Assembly (NCBI GenBank): GCA_007376185.1
Contig: VMFS01000009.1
Coordinates: forward strand, 1-45,127
Length of the DNA stretch: 45,127 bases
Direction of reading: 5' to 3'
DNA from: Parcubacteria group bacterium Gr01-1014_30
GTDB lineage: Bacteria > Patescibacteriota > Minisyncoccia > Minisyncoccales > 2-12-FULL-40-12
The translations under genes were made by a program, and so were the position numbers. This document shows positions 1 to 7,452 of the stretch, piece by piece. The stretch's first letter is position 1. Each line of letters opens with the position of its first letter. Under the pieces are notes generated by a model, which made no database searches, was not told the DNA's origin, and was given only the letters and a program-made list of their open reading frames with translations.

Positions 1-813
1 CAAATGTATTTGAAAGAAATAGGTAGAACCGCTTTCTTGACCGCCGCCGAAGAAAAGTCGCTGGCAAAAAGGATTGAAAAAGGCGACGCCGAAGCCCGTA
101 GAAGGCTGACTCGGGCAAACCTTCGCTTGGTGGTTTCCATAGCCAAAAAGTACATTGGCCGCTCGCCCAACTTAACCTTACTTGACTTGATTCAAGAAGG
201 CAATTTGGGACTTTTCCGAGCCGTGGAAAAGTTTGACTGGAGAAAGGGCTATAAGTTCTCAACCTATGCCACGTGGTGGATAAGGCAAGCAATCACCCGC
301 GCCTTGGCCGACCAGGCAAGAACCATAAGAATACCCGTGCACATGGTGGAAACCATAACAAAATACAGCCAGGTTAAAAGGCGGCTTTTACAGGACTTGG
401 GCAGAGAACCCCTTCCTGAGGAGATAGCCGCTGAAATGGGCATTGAAGTTAACAAAGTCCACCACATTCAAAAAATTTCCCAAGATACCGTTTCTTTGGA
501 AACGCCAGTGGGTGAGTCAGAGGACGACTCAATTTTGGCAGAGTTCATTGAAGATGAAAAGGTTATTTCGCCCTCAATGGAGGCAGGCCGCACGCTTTTA
601 AAAGAACGCCTAAGAGAAATCTTGGGTGACCTGACCCCCAGAGAACAAAAAATAGTCGCTTTAAGATTCGGTTTGGAAGACGGAATAACACACACTTTAG
701 AGGAAGTGGGCAACGAGTTTGGAGTAACAAGGGAAAGAATCCGCCAAATTGAAGCCAAGGCCCTGCAGAGAATCAGAGAGCACGAAGCTCTAAAAAAGTT
801 GAGAGGCTATTGA
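1..813 (+). CDS. rpoD: RNA polymerase primary sigma factor (sigma-70 family), 3' part
   Basis: This is the C-terminal 270 residues of a housekeeping sigma factor, which directs core RNA polymerase to -35/-10 promoters. The visible part starts inside region 1.2 (QMYLKEIG); the codon before the first ATG also reads as coding, so the gene begins upstream of the window and the ATG at base 4 is internal. Region 2.4 is clear ([14 protein letters not shown], about residues 85-98), followed by regions 3 and 4. The region 4.2 helix-turn-helix ([17 protein letters not shown]) is near the end. Promoters in this window close to TTGACA-N17-TATAAT fit such a factor. A tRNA gene follows 24 bases after the stop. 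Confidence 0.95.
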   Translation, partial: QMYLKEIGRTAFLTAAEEKSLAKRIEKGDAEARRRLTRANLRLVVSIAKKYIGRSPNLTLLDLIQEGNLGLFRAVEKFDWRKGYKFSTYATWWIRQAITRALADQARTIRIPVHMVETITKYSQVKRRLLQDLGREPLPEEIAAEMGIEVNKVHHIQKISQDTVSLETPVGESEDDSILAEFIEDEKVISPSMEAGRTLLKERLREILGDLTPREQKIVALRFGLEDGITHTLEEVGNEFGVTRERIRQIEAKALQRIREHEALKKLRGY

Positions 814-837
814 AATTATTATATAGTGGGTACACAT

Positions 838-1126
838 TCCCCGGTAGCTCAATGGTAGAGCGGCTCGCTGTGAAATAATTGCAGCTTTCCGCCGAAAGAC
901 GGATTGAAAAACTTTGGGATAACGGTGAAACCTGTAAAATGGCAACACCGTGGGAACCCCGCTCTCTAAGCTTGTGAGTCGATTCATTGGCACAGAGGGC
1001 GGGGGCGCCGTAGAGACTAGATACCAAAGCGCCCGGAAAGGGTGATGATATAGTCCACGCCATTACGAAAGTAGTGGATTAAGTGTAACGAGAAGGTTGT
1101 AGGTTCGAATCCTACCCGGGGAGCCA
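838..1126 (+). tRNA. tRNA-Asn(GTT) interrupted by a group I intron
   Basis: The exons are 838-871 and 1086-1126. Joined, they give acceptor TCCCCGG/CCGGGGA, D arm GCTC-AATGGTA-GAGC, anticodon loop CTGTTAA with anticodon GTT, T arm GTAGG-TTCGAAT-CCTAC, discriminator G and an encoded CCA. The anticodon stem GCTCG/CGAGA has one G-A mismatch at its outer pair. The intron splits the anticodon between positions 35 and 36. The exon boundary was set by the group I rule (U before the 5' splice site, G as last intron base), which restores a normal seven-base loop. Confidence 0.9.
872..1085 (+). ncRNA. Group I self-splicing intron in tRNA-Asn
   Basis: This 214-nt intron has no ORF of its own. The 5' exon end GCTGT pairs with the internal guide GCAGC at 881-885, giving P1 with the required U-G pair at the splice site. 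P7 is formed by GACTA at 1015-1019 and TAGTC at 1051-1055, inside the familiar AGAGACTAGATA and ATATAGTCC core blocks. A late hairpin CATTAC-GAAA-GTAGTG (1061-1076) looks like P9 with a GNRA loop. The last base is G1085. The core blocks resemble the small IC3-type introns of bacterial tRNAs (cyanobacterial tRNA-Leu, Azoarcus tRNA-Ile); the subgroup is an inference. Confidence 0.88.
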
Positions 1127-1165
1127 AAGTTGTCGAAGTCAGCAAATTATCCCACCTTTTATAAC

Positions 1166-1573
1166 ATGCAGAGGAAATTCATAAAAATCGAACAGTTGGC
1201 AAAATATATCTTGCCGGATGAAGAGGTTATCTTTTTGGACTCTTCCCCAACAAGAGATATAACACTGCCGCCGAGGACAGTGCTTGTTGCTATTCATGGG
1301 ACCCAGATAGGTCTTTGTGGTTATCAAGGGACTGTTTATGTCGGACGAAATGACAGCAATAGTACGGTATTATTAGATGTCGACGCTTATTCCTTTAACA
1401 GCGATGCTGATTCTGAGGGCAACATTGAAGTAGTAGGTCCTATTAAAGTTCGTGGGCTTCATCATAGTAATGATATTCCAGACCCTCTAAAGACCGGAGC
1501 TCCCAATCGGGTAGTAGATAGATTGGAGGAGATTAGTTCCGGGAATCTGTCAGACTCGAACTTCATTAGCTAA
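1166..1573 (+). CDS. Hypothetical protein
   Basis: I do not recognise this 136-residue protein. It has no signal peptide or membrane segment. The middle is rich in beta-prone stretches (TVLVAIHGTQIGLCGYQGTV) and the C-terminal third is acidic and polar. The frame stays open upstream to a TTG at 1130, four bases after the tRNA-Asn end; I prefer the ATG at 1166. There is no Shine-Dalgarno motif. It may be read through from the tRNA transcript. It lies at the border between the core sigma gene and an accessory region. Confidence 0.5.
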   Translation: MQRKFIKIEQLAKYILPDEEVIFLDSSPTRDITLPPRTVLVAIHGTQIGLCGYQGTVYVGRNDSNSTVLLDVDAYSFNSDADSEGNIEVVGPIKVRGLHHSNDIPDPLKTGAPNRVVDRLEEISSGNLSDSNFIS

Positions 1574-1777
1574 AGCAAGAGGTGCCGAGTCTGAGTCGAG
1601 AAGTTGCGTATACCAGCAACTTGCACTCTTACTCCCGCGAGGTAGGGCTTATTGTCCAAGGTTATCAGGAGTGGCGAGCTTGGGAGCCAGTGTGCGCGAA
1701 CAGATGCGAGAGCTTCTGTTTTTGTTTCCAAAAAATAGTGAGTTGGGGGGTAGGGTAAAAAAGAGTATTATTGAGTT
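1574..1777 (+). other. Intergenic stretch with hairpins, no gene seen
   Basis: About 200 bases without a convincing reading frame. GACTCG near 1555 can pair with CGAGTC near 1588, and AGTTGC/GCAACT forms a tight hairpin at about 1602-1622. A T-rich run ends a further weak hairpin near 1710-1730. This could be a terminator region for the preceding gene or an unrecognised small RNA. It does not match the landmarks I know for RNase P RNA, SRP RNA or tmRNA. Confidence 0.3.
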
Positions 1778-2185
1778 ATGAACGCAAAACTCAAAAAAGT
1801 TATCACATTTTTAGCTCCAGTATTGGGTGCTGGTGCGATAGGCGTATGCCCTCTTTGCTGGATTGGTTCGGCCTCACTTCTCACTTATCTTGGACTTGGG
1901 GCTTTAATACCAGTTTGGCGATGGATTGCTTTTGGTTTTATCGCTCTCGGTGCAGTAGGGTTTATTTTGGATTGGCGAGCCCATAAAAATCCAAAGCCGC
2001 TTATACTCCTTGCCATTGGAGCGGTTCTTCTCTATGTAGGACGCTATGTATTTTTAAGCACTTGGGGATCGTGGCAGATTTGGGGAGTAGGAGCTTTATT
2101 GATCGTTGCGGCGGTAGTATACAATAAATCGCTTTTTAGAAAAACCAAAATACAACCAGATATAGCGAGTAAGACGACGGGGTAA
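1778..2185 (+). CDS. MerC-like membrane protein
   Basis: A 135-residue protein with about four predicted membrane helices. Near residues 23-28 it has the motif GVCPLCWIG, a vicinal-type Cys pair at a membrane edge as in MerC-type mercury uptake proteins; length and topology also fit MerC (about 140 residues). Role in metal uptake is inferred from this motif only; no merA, merR or merP is in the window. It is followed five bases later by a Cys-rich secreted protein, probably co-transcribed. The start is the ATG at 1778, after an AT-rich stretch with a possible -10 (TATTAT). Confidence 0.55.
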   Translation: MNAKLKKVITFLAPVLGAGAIGVCPLCWIGSASLLTYLGLGALIPVWRWIAFGFIALGAVGFILDWRAHKNPKPLILLAIGAVLLYVGRYVFLSTWGSWQIWGVGALLIVAAVVYNKSLFRKTKIQPDIASKTTG

Positions 2186-2190
2186 AAATT

Positions 2191-2769
2191 ATGAAAAGAC
2201 AATACCAAACTCTTGCCTTAATTCTATTTGTCTTCTTACTCGGAACGGCAGTTTTCACTTCAAAAAACAGCCAAAACAGCGAACTGAAACTTCATATTGC
2301 CCCTGAAGCAATGGCGGCTAAATTTGATTACTTAAGCCAAAATGGCAATTCTTCTTGTTCTGCCAATTTCCAAAAATCTATTCCGCAGATGACAGACGCC
2401 GACCATATTCGGGGTTCTTGTTGTAGTCCCATGAGTCTCCACCGCTATAGCGAACAAGTAGAAGGTCTCAAAAAATACGCCAACATCCCAGAAATCCCGT
2501 CTGACCCATACGACATTGAGGCGAGCTTGGCGAAAAAATTGATCAGCTATTACGATATGGAGCTTACCCCACAAGAACAGGCGGCATACGATTACGCAAT
2601 GGAGAACTCACACGAAAAAGGGCCGTGTTGCTGTAAATGCTGGCGATGGTATGTCTATGGCGGCTTGGGCAAATACCTTATCCGCTATTATGGATTTGCA
2701 GGAGAGCAACTGACCGAGGTTTGGAACTTATCAGATGGGTGCGGCGGCGATGAAGAACATAATCATTGA
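2191..2769 (+). CDS. Cys-rich secreted or membrane-anchored protein
   Basis: A 192-residue protein with an N-terminal hydrophobic segment (about residues 8-24) that is a signal peptide or anchor. The rest is extracytoplasmic and carries clustered cysteines: GSCCSPM near residue 75, GPCCCKCW near residue 148, and a Cys/His-containing tail (DGCGGDEEHNH). Such clusters suggest metal binding. It sits five bases after the MerC-like gene, so a joint role in heavy-metal handling is a reasonable inference. I do not recognise a named family. Confidence 0.6.
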   Translation: MKRQYQTLALILFVFLLGTAVFTSKNSQNSELKLHIAPEAMAAKFDYLSQNGNSSCSANFQKSIPQMTDADHIRGSCCSPMSLHRYSEQVEGLKKYANIPEIPSDPYDIEASLAKKLISYYDMELTPQEQAAYDYAMENSHEKGPCCCKCWRWYVYGGLGKYLIRYYGFAGEQLTEVWNLSDGCGGDEEHNH

Positions 2770-2893
2770 GCATACTGTCTCAAATCTGGGATATAAATAT
2801 ACCCATTTTGTCTCTCAAAAATGGTTCTAACGTTGTTCACAATTCGGAGCCAGATAGGATGATGCGAGTTCACCGCCTCGGCGCGGAGTTTAT

Positions 2894-2921
2894 CCCGCAC
2901 CGAGCTTGCTCTGGTGCGGGG
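2894..2921 (-). repeat. CCCCGCACC hairpin, member of a covarying palindrome family
   Basis: Read on the minus strand, arms CCCCGCACC and GGTGCGGG enclose AGAGCAAGCTC, itself a small stem GAGC/GCTC. The copy at 43039-43067 has the same design with matched changes in both arms (GT/AC instead of GC/GC) and a nearly identical loop. The same nine-base arms flank the tRNA-Met nested in tRNA-Glu at 21613-21717. The rest of 2770-3059 shows no gene. Confidence 0.75.
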
Positions 2922-3059
2922 CCCCTCGGCGGGCAAATCGGCAAGAATTTTGGCTTGTTGAGCGGCCTCTGAAACGGCTCTTTGCTTTTTCAAAAAGAAA
3001 AGTGTATTATTAAAACATAGATTGAGAGTCTAGATTTACAAATAGGTTGCTCCTTTATT

Positions 3060-3335
3060 ATGTATCACAGCCTTCAAAAACTTTTGAATCAAGAAAATTC
3101 TCCGGCAGACATGTCCCAGGAAACCACGAAAGAAGAATTTTTGGCAGAGCACAACAAGCTTTCGCCTTTAAATCTGAAAGCTACAACAGCTTTGCTTTCT
3201 CGTTTCAGAATAGAGAAATCATCAATGTTCAAAGCTGATGATTGGCCCATAGATAAACTTCGAAGGCCGTTTATTTTATGGCTAACTTCCTTGCCATTGT
3301 CAGAAAGAGGAAATATTCACAACAAGAAAGCATGA
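3060..3335 (+). CDS. Small protein, paralogue of the gene at 5015
   Basis: A 91-residue soluble protein of unknown function. Its central part (FLAEHNK...LKATTALLSRF, then MFKADDWPIDKLRRPFILWL) aligns with the 76-residue product at 5015-5245 (FIENYNK...TRATSKVLEQF, then LFKNPDGWSIEKHRKRLMDWL). The shared pattern is two amphipathic helices joined by a W-containing turn. An alternative start is the in-frame ATG at 3114. Both copies lie just outside a stretch bounded by a 29-base direct repeat. Confidence 0.55.
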   Translation: MYHSLQKLLNQENSPADMSQETTKEEFLAEHNKLSPLNLKATTALLSRFRIEKSSMFKADDWPIDKLRRPFILWLTSLPLSERGNIHNKKA

Positions 3336-3363
3336 AAAACTCACACAACCCGAATAGAAATGC

Positions 3364-3392
3364 GTTCGGATTTCGTTCAGGGTATGGAGCCA
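3364..3392 (+). repeat. 29-bp direct repeat, left copy
   Basis: These 29 bases recur exactly at 4903-4931. They begin GTTCGGATTTCG and end GGTATGGAGCCA. The left end, preceded by TGC, gives TGCGTTCGGA, which is also the inner start of the cassette repeats at 22700 and 24080. The two copies bracket the genes at 3473 and 4330. Confidence 0.8.
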
Positions 3393-3472
3393 CTCAATTT
3401 ACTTATGAATAAAGTTTTGTAAAAGGACGTTTCTCCATTTGAAGAGAGGTTATAATTTCTGCACAAAATATT

Positions 3473-4096
3473 ATGAATATAAAAAATATCCAACTCATTA
3501 TAATAACAGCCATTGCCACTGCCTTGATAGTTGGTGGAAGTGTGTATTGGTGGCAAATATCTATTTTGGATAAAGAAAAGAATGAGATGCAGCAACGCAG
3601 TAGCGAGTTGGAGGCCCAAATTAACGATCTTCGAGAACAACTTGACCTGATAACGACAGAGAGGAACGAATTGGAGCTGCGCATTAGCGAATCTGCCAAA
3701 GAAAATGAGCTCCCGGCGCCGTGTGATGCAGTTGAAGCCAAGAGGGGCTGTGTTATGAATGACTTTAATCTCATGTCGCCCAGTGGCGGTGAACAACTCT
3801 GTTTGGGCGAGACATATTATGTTAAATGGAAAGTTCCAAAAGACGTGGATATAATCAAACTTTCTTTACGTAAAGGCGGCACTACTTATCCATTGGGAGA
3901 CTTCCCGGCAAGTTATAATGAAACAGGCCAAATAAATGGGGAAGGCACATTTCCGTGGAAGGTTGGCAGCACAGCCGGTGGCATAACGATGAAAGAAGGG
4001 GCAGCTTATGAAATATGGATAAATGCAACATACAAGGGCGCATCAGTGAACGATGTAAGCAATGGCCCATTTTCCATATTATCCTGTAGAGGATAA
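3473..4096 (+). CDS. Membrane-anchored protein with coiled coil and Ig-like domain
   Basis: A 207-residue protein. Residues 7-29 form an N-terminal membrane anchor, residues 33-75 a coiled coil rich in Glu/Gln/Leu, and residues 100-205 a beta-sandwich domain beginning MSPSGGEQLCLGETYYVKW. That opening is typical of the Kre9/Knh1-like or Ig-like extracellular modules common in Patescibacteria surface proteins. It probably sits on the outer face of the cell membrane. A -10 box (TATAAT, 3451-3456) lies 17 bases upstream of the start. The gene is bracketed, with the next one, by the 29-bp direct repeat. Confidence 0.65.
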   Translation: MNIKNIQLIIITAIATALIVGGSVYWWQISILDKEKNEMQQRSSELEAQINDLREQLDLITTERNELELRISESAKENELPAPCDAVEAKRGCVMNDFNLMSPSGGEQLCLGETYYVKWKVPKDVDIIKLSLRKGGTTYPLGDFPASYNETGQINGEGTFPWKVGSTAGGITMKEGAAYEIWINATYKGASVNDVSNGPFSILSCRG

Positions 4097-4329
4097 AAAT
4101 CAGACATATCACTTGGCAGTTTACTCATAGCAGGGTAGTGTATAACCCTCTGATGTTACGCTTTTAAAGTTAATAATTTTTGTTCTATCATAACCTTGAA
4201 AGGCTCAATTTCCCGTTTAATCCTATGCCAATCAACTATTCTGAAAGCGTTTAATACGGGGAGCCATAAAACTAGCACAAAAGAGAAACTGGAAAGGATC
4301 TGCATTTCGGCTGCGGAAATTATACCACT

Positions 4330-4890
4330 ATGAAAGACAATGCCTCGCGTTTTCTTGATGAGCTGCGCTTGGCGATCATAGAAAAATGGGGGGAAAAGAT
4401 TTTCACCTTCGTGCTTTACGGATCGTATGCCAGCGGGACCGCCAAAGAAAGTAGCGACATTGACATAATTATTCAGCTAAAACCAGGATATAAAAAAAAG
4501 GAGCTGGACGGCGCGCATGAACTGCTGAAATCCTTATGTCGTAAACATGGAGTAAGCGCCGATTGGACTCTTTATCCGCCCTTTTTGAAGTACATCCACC
4601 CCCCGATTATCATTATGGAATACGACGAAATGGATTGGGAAAAGGGGTCTGTTCGCAACTTCACCCTGCTTTCCACGATACGAGTCAGCTCCGTGGTCAA
4701 AAGCGTATTTCTTGAAAACATCAAGAAAAGCGGCAGAGTGTTTTACGGAGAAGACGTGCTGGCTAAGATGCGTTTGGATGTTTCCTTTTTTGACCGCTTG
4801 GTTGCTTTTTTCGCCTACCCCATGTTTCTTTGGAACAAATATTCTTCAAAAGCGTTTTATAAAATATTCCGGGTGATTAGCCGTTCTTAA
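4330..4890 (+). CDS. Nucleotidyltransferase-domain protein (MNT / Pol beta-like)
   Basis: The N-terminal half (about residues 25-50) has the Pol beta-type catalytic motif LYGSYASGTAKESSDIDIII: GS followed by D-x-D. These residues bind metal and nucleotide. The C-terminal 80 residues are helical with aromatic stretches and resemble no domain I know. Unlike the pair at 26461/26774, no HEPN partner is adjacent. The gene lies at the right end of the repeat-bracketed segment, 12 bases before the second 29-bp repeat, which suggests it belongs to a mobile or exchangeable segment. Confidence 0.65.
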   Translation: MKDNASRFLDELRLAIIEKWGEKIFTFVLYGSYASGTAKESSDIDIIIQLKPGYKKKELDGAHELLKSLCRKHGVSADWTLYPPFLKYIHPPIIIMEYDEMDWEKGSVRNFTLLSTIRVSSVVKSVFLENIKKSGRVFYGEDVLAKMRLDVSFFDRLVAFFAYPMFLWNKYSSKAFYKIFRVISRS

Positions 4891-4902
4891 AATATGAAAA
4901 AG

Positions 4903-4931
4903 GTTCGGATTTCGTTCAGGGTATGGAGCCA
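4903..4931 (+). repeat. 29-bp direct repeat, right copy
   Basis: Identical over 29 bases to 3364-3392 and in the same orientation. It starts 13 bases after the nucleotidyltransferase stop codon. Confidence 0.8.
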
Positions 4932-5002
4932 GAAAACTAGATACGAACTCTGAATTTTGAAGACCTAAAACCGAGGCTGTTTTCTTTTCAATAAGAATAT
5001 GC

Positions 5003-5008
5003 TATACT
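5003..5008 (+). promoter_or_regulatory. Extended -10 box of the gene at 5015
   Basis: TGC followed by TATACT is an extended -10 element. No good -35 is visible. The start codon ATG begins seven bases after this box, where transcription would be expected to start, so the mRNA is probably leaderless. Confidence 0.5.
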
Positions 5009-5014
5009 GAATGT

Positions 5015-5245
5015 ATGAAGGCTAAGAGCAACGAACTTAAGGAAAATCAAACCATTACATCTCTAGCCGTTTTTATTGAAAATTACAACAAGAGCATTCC
5101 GGAAGATTTCACTCGGGCGACAAGCAAGGTATTGGAACAGTTTCAGATCACGCACCCGGCGCTTTTTAAAAACCCCGACGGCTGGTCTATTGAAAAACAC
5201 CGCAAGCGGCTTATGGATTGGCTTTTTTCGCAAAGGGAGCTTTAG
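5015..5245 (+). CDS. Small protein, paralogue of the gene at 3060
   Basis: A 76-residue soluble protein, function unknown. See the shared pattern described for 3060-3335: FIENYNKSIP, then a helix TRATSKVLEQF, then LFKNPDGWSIEKHRKRLMDWL. I recall similar short conserved proteins in Parcubacteria genomes but cannot name the family. It has its own extended -10 box directly upstream. The reading frame stays coding-like after the TAG stop (see 5246-5380). Confidence 0.6.
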   Translation: MKAKSNELKENQTITSLAVFIENYNKSIPEDFTRATSKVLEQFQITHPALFKNPDGWSIEKHRKRLMDWLFSQREL

Positions 5246-5380
5246 TTAGATCAAATTATCTACCAAGAACTAACTGGCGAGAATTGCGATTTTGTCGCAG
5301 TCCAAAAAACTCCGGGAGAAGCAAAAGAAATTTTTTGTCAGACCTTGGCGGGGTTGGGATTTTTTATTCCCTGTTTTTAA
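5246..5380 (+). pseudogene. Coding-like stretch in frame after the stop codon
   Basis: Immediately after the TAG of the previous gene, the same frame continues for 44 codons to a TAA, reading LDQIIYQELTGENCDFVAVQ and then KTPGEAKEIFCQTLAGLGFF. The residue mix looks like real protein. It has no start codon of its own. It may be the remnant of a second domain or of a neighbouring gene joined by deletion. TATAAT at 5384-5389, just after it, probably serves the next gene. Confidence 0.3.
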
Positions 5381-5430
5381 ATATATAATGTGGTAATACC
5401 TATTAACGAAATAATTAGCGTTTTTCTGCT

Positions 5431-6624
5431 ATGAAAATGGAGAGACGCTACATAGTAACTCCGATAATTTTAATAATCCTAATAATCGGGACTTTATTTT
5501 TTATTAATTTTAACTCTATCAATAATAGGTTAGCTTCTTCAGAGAAGTCAACGCCATTGCCAACGCCCGAAGGCAGTAATATTCCGGAAATTAAAAAACA
5601 GCTTCTTGCCCCGCCAGAAGTGGTGAAAGCTATTTATGTGACTAGTTGGTCAGCTACCAGAGAAGACTACATTGATTATATATTTAATCTCGCCAGGAGA
5701 AAGAAAATTAACAGCGTCGTAATTGACATTAAAGATTGGTCTGGATATGTGGCTTATGATACAAAAGTTCCAGACGTGGAGATATATAGCGCAAAAAGTG
5801 TAAGGATTAAAAACATTAATTCTTTAGTCCAGACGCTTCACGAAGAGCAAATTTATGTAATAGCCAGAATTGCTGTTTTTCAAGACCCAAGGTTGGCCCT
5901 AGCCAGGCCGGATTTGGCAGTTCATAGTAAATCTAAATTGGCTTCCTCTACTTTTTCTTCGTCTACTCTCTGGTTAGACAAATCAGGATTAGCCTGGATT
6001 GACCCTGCGGCCAAGACAGCTTGGGAATACAATATTGCCATTGCCAAAGATGCCTTATCTCAAGGGTTTGATGAAATAAATTTTGATTATGTCAGGTTTC
6101 CTTCAGACGGCGATTTAAAGGATATGGTTTTTCCTCTTTGGGACGGAAAGACCCCAAAACATTTGGTTATTAAAGATTTTTTTAAATATCTTCGGCAGGA
6201 ACTTCCCGACGCCAAATTGTCAGTTGACCTTTTTGGGCTTTCCACGGTTAACTTTGACGATTTGGGGGTAGGCCAGGTGATTGAAGACGCTTTTGAATAC
6301 TTTGATTATGTTTCGCCCATGATTTATCCTTCCCACTACGCCCCTGGCTTTTTGGGTTATCAGAACCCCGCAGAGTATCCTTATGAAGTCGTAAAATACT
6401 CAATGGACAATGCTTTGGAGAGATTATCAATCTACAAGCAAATGCAAAAAAGAAACGTTCAATTACGACCTTGGCTTCAGGATTTTGATTTAGGGGCCGT
6501 TTATGATGCCGAAATGATAAAGTCTGAAATTAGAGCGGTTTATGACGCCGCCAGAGAAAATTTTAAGGGTTTTATGCTGTGGAACTCATCAAATATTTAC
6601 ACAGAAGGAGCTCTTGAACTATAA
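5431..6624 (+). CDS. Anchored putative glycoside hydrolase (DUF4015-like)
   Basis: A 397-residue protein with an N-terminal membrane anchor (residues 8-27), a low-complexity Ser/Pro linker, and from about residue 65 a TIM-barrel-type domain. The domain shows KAIYVTSWSATRED, VVIDIKDWSGYVAYD, YVIARIAVFQDP and FDEINFDYVRFPSDG, the pattern of the putative glycosyl hydrolase family DUF4015. It would act outside the membrane on polysaccharide, perhaps wall or biofilm glycan; the substrate is unknown. The acidic residues D/E in the INFDYVRFP strand are the likely catalytic region. The stop overlaps the next start (TAATG). Confidence 0.75.
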   Translation: MKMERRYIVTPIILIILIIGTLFFINFNSINNRLASSEKSTPLPTPEGSNIPEIKKQLLAPPEVVKAIYVTSWSATREDYIDYIFNLARRKKINSVVIDIKDWSGYVAYDTKVPDVEIYSAKSVRIKNINSLVQTLHEEQIYVIARIAVFQDPRLALARPDLAVHSKSKLASSTFSSSTLWLDKSGLAWIDPAAKTAWEYNIAIAKDALSQGFDEINFDYVRFPSDGDLKDMVFPLWDGKTPKHLVIKDFFKYLRQELPDAKLSVDLFGLSTVNFDDLGVGQVIEDAFEYFDYVSPMIYPSHYAPGFLGYQNPAEYPYEVVKYSMDNALERLSIYKQMQKRNVQLRPWLQDFDLGAVYDAEMIKSEIRAVYDAARENFKGFMLWNSSNIYTEGALEL

Positions 6625-7292
6625 TGAACTATAATATGAACATGCTACCTTTCTCCACTCCCAATAGTTCGCTAGTGCTTTCTTTTTTAGATTTAAGAAA
6701 AGCAATCGGCGTTATAGGGCTTGCTTTGCCGTTTGTATTGGCGTTGGGAAAGATTATTTTGGAAGGCGGAGGTCTTCAAAGTTCAATCAGCAGCTATTAT
6801 TACACGATCATGCGCGACGTGTTCGTGGGCAGTCTTGTTGCCATTGGCGTATTTATGACGTCCTATCGAGGCTACGAGCGGATTGATGCGGTTGCCGGCA
6901 AACTTGCGGCCGCGTTTGCCATAGGAGCTGCTTTGTTCCCGACATTTCCGCCAACGCAAGCTAACGCAACCCAAACGCTCATCGCAGTCTTGCACGGCAT
7001 CTTTGCAGCATTGCTTTTTTTGTCTTTGGCATTTTTTTCCCTCGCGCTTTTTCGAAAAACCAACCCCAGCAAAACGCCGACACCGCAGAAACGAAAACGG
7101 AATTTTGTTTACACTGTATGCGGTATCGGTATTGTTATCTGTGTTGTCTTTGCTGTGTTTTTGAATCTACTGCCTAAAGATTCATTTATATTCAGATTGA
7201 ATCCAATCTTCTGGCTGGAGGCTTTTGCCATAGTTTTTTTTGGCATTTCTTGGTTTGTCAAAGGCGAGGCCATTCTCAAAGATGAAGTATAA
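6624..7292 (+). CDS. Multi-pass membrane protein of unknown function
   Basis: A 222-residue protein with about six membrane helices. The first helix is preceded by DLRKAIGVIG, and between helices 1 and 2 there is SISSYYYTIMRDVFVGS, a conserved-looking loop. A basic cytoplasmic loop (TPTPQKRKRNF, near residue 150) separates helices 4 and 5. I recognise the general family from other bacteria but no function. It overlaps the stop of the glycosidase gene by one base and is likely translated by coupling. Confidence 0.6.
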   Translation: MNYNMNMLPFSTPNSSLVLSFLDLRKAIGVIGLALPFVLALGKIILEGGGLQSSISSYYYTIMRDVFVGSLVAIGVFMTSYRGYERIDAVAGKLAAAFAIGAALFPTFPPTQANATQTLIAVLHGIFAALLFLSLAFFSLALFRKTNPSKTPTPQKRKRNFVYTVCGIGIVICVVFAVFLNLLPKDSFIFRLNPIFWLEAFAIVFFGISWFVKGEAILKDEV

Positions 7293-7347
7293 ATAAAGTA
7301 TGGAAGACCCTTTGGGGCAAAAGTTATGACAGCAGTAAGAAAGTTTG

Positions 7348-7375
7348 TTGCCAAGTGCGGCAAATATGCTAAAAT
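7348..7375 (+). promoter_or_regulatory. Predicted sigma-70 promoter
   Basis: TTGCCA (7348-7353), 16 bases, then TAAAAT (7370-7375), with TGC before the -10. It would give a leader of about 70 bases for the gene at 7453. Confidence 0.5.
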
Positions 7376-7452
7376 AGTAAGGAAACACGGCGTTTTGAGC
7401 GTCAGCTATAATTAGGAAAGGTCGAGTAATCAAGGTTTACAAAAAGTGAATC

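Noticed and set aside
1574-1777. 6S, tmRNA or RNase P RNA
   Set aside because: Hairpins exist but none of the conserved blocks of these RNAs could be found.
2763-2993. Minus-strand 76-codon frame
   Set aside because: It covers the GC-rich hairpin region with no start signal and no recognisable domain; the hairpin explains the sequence better.
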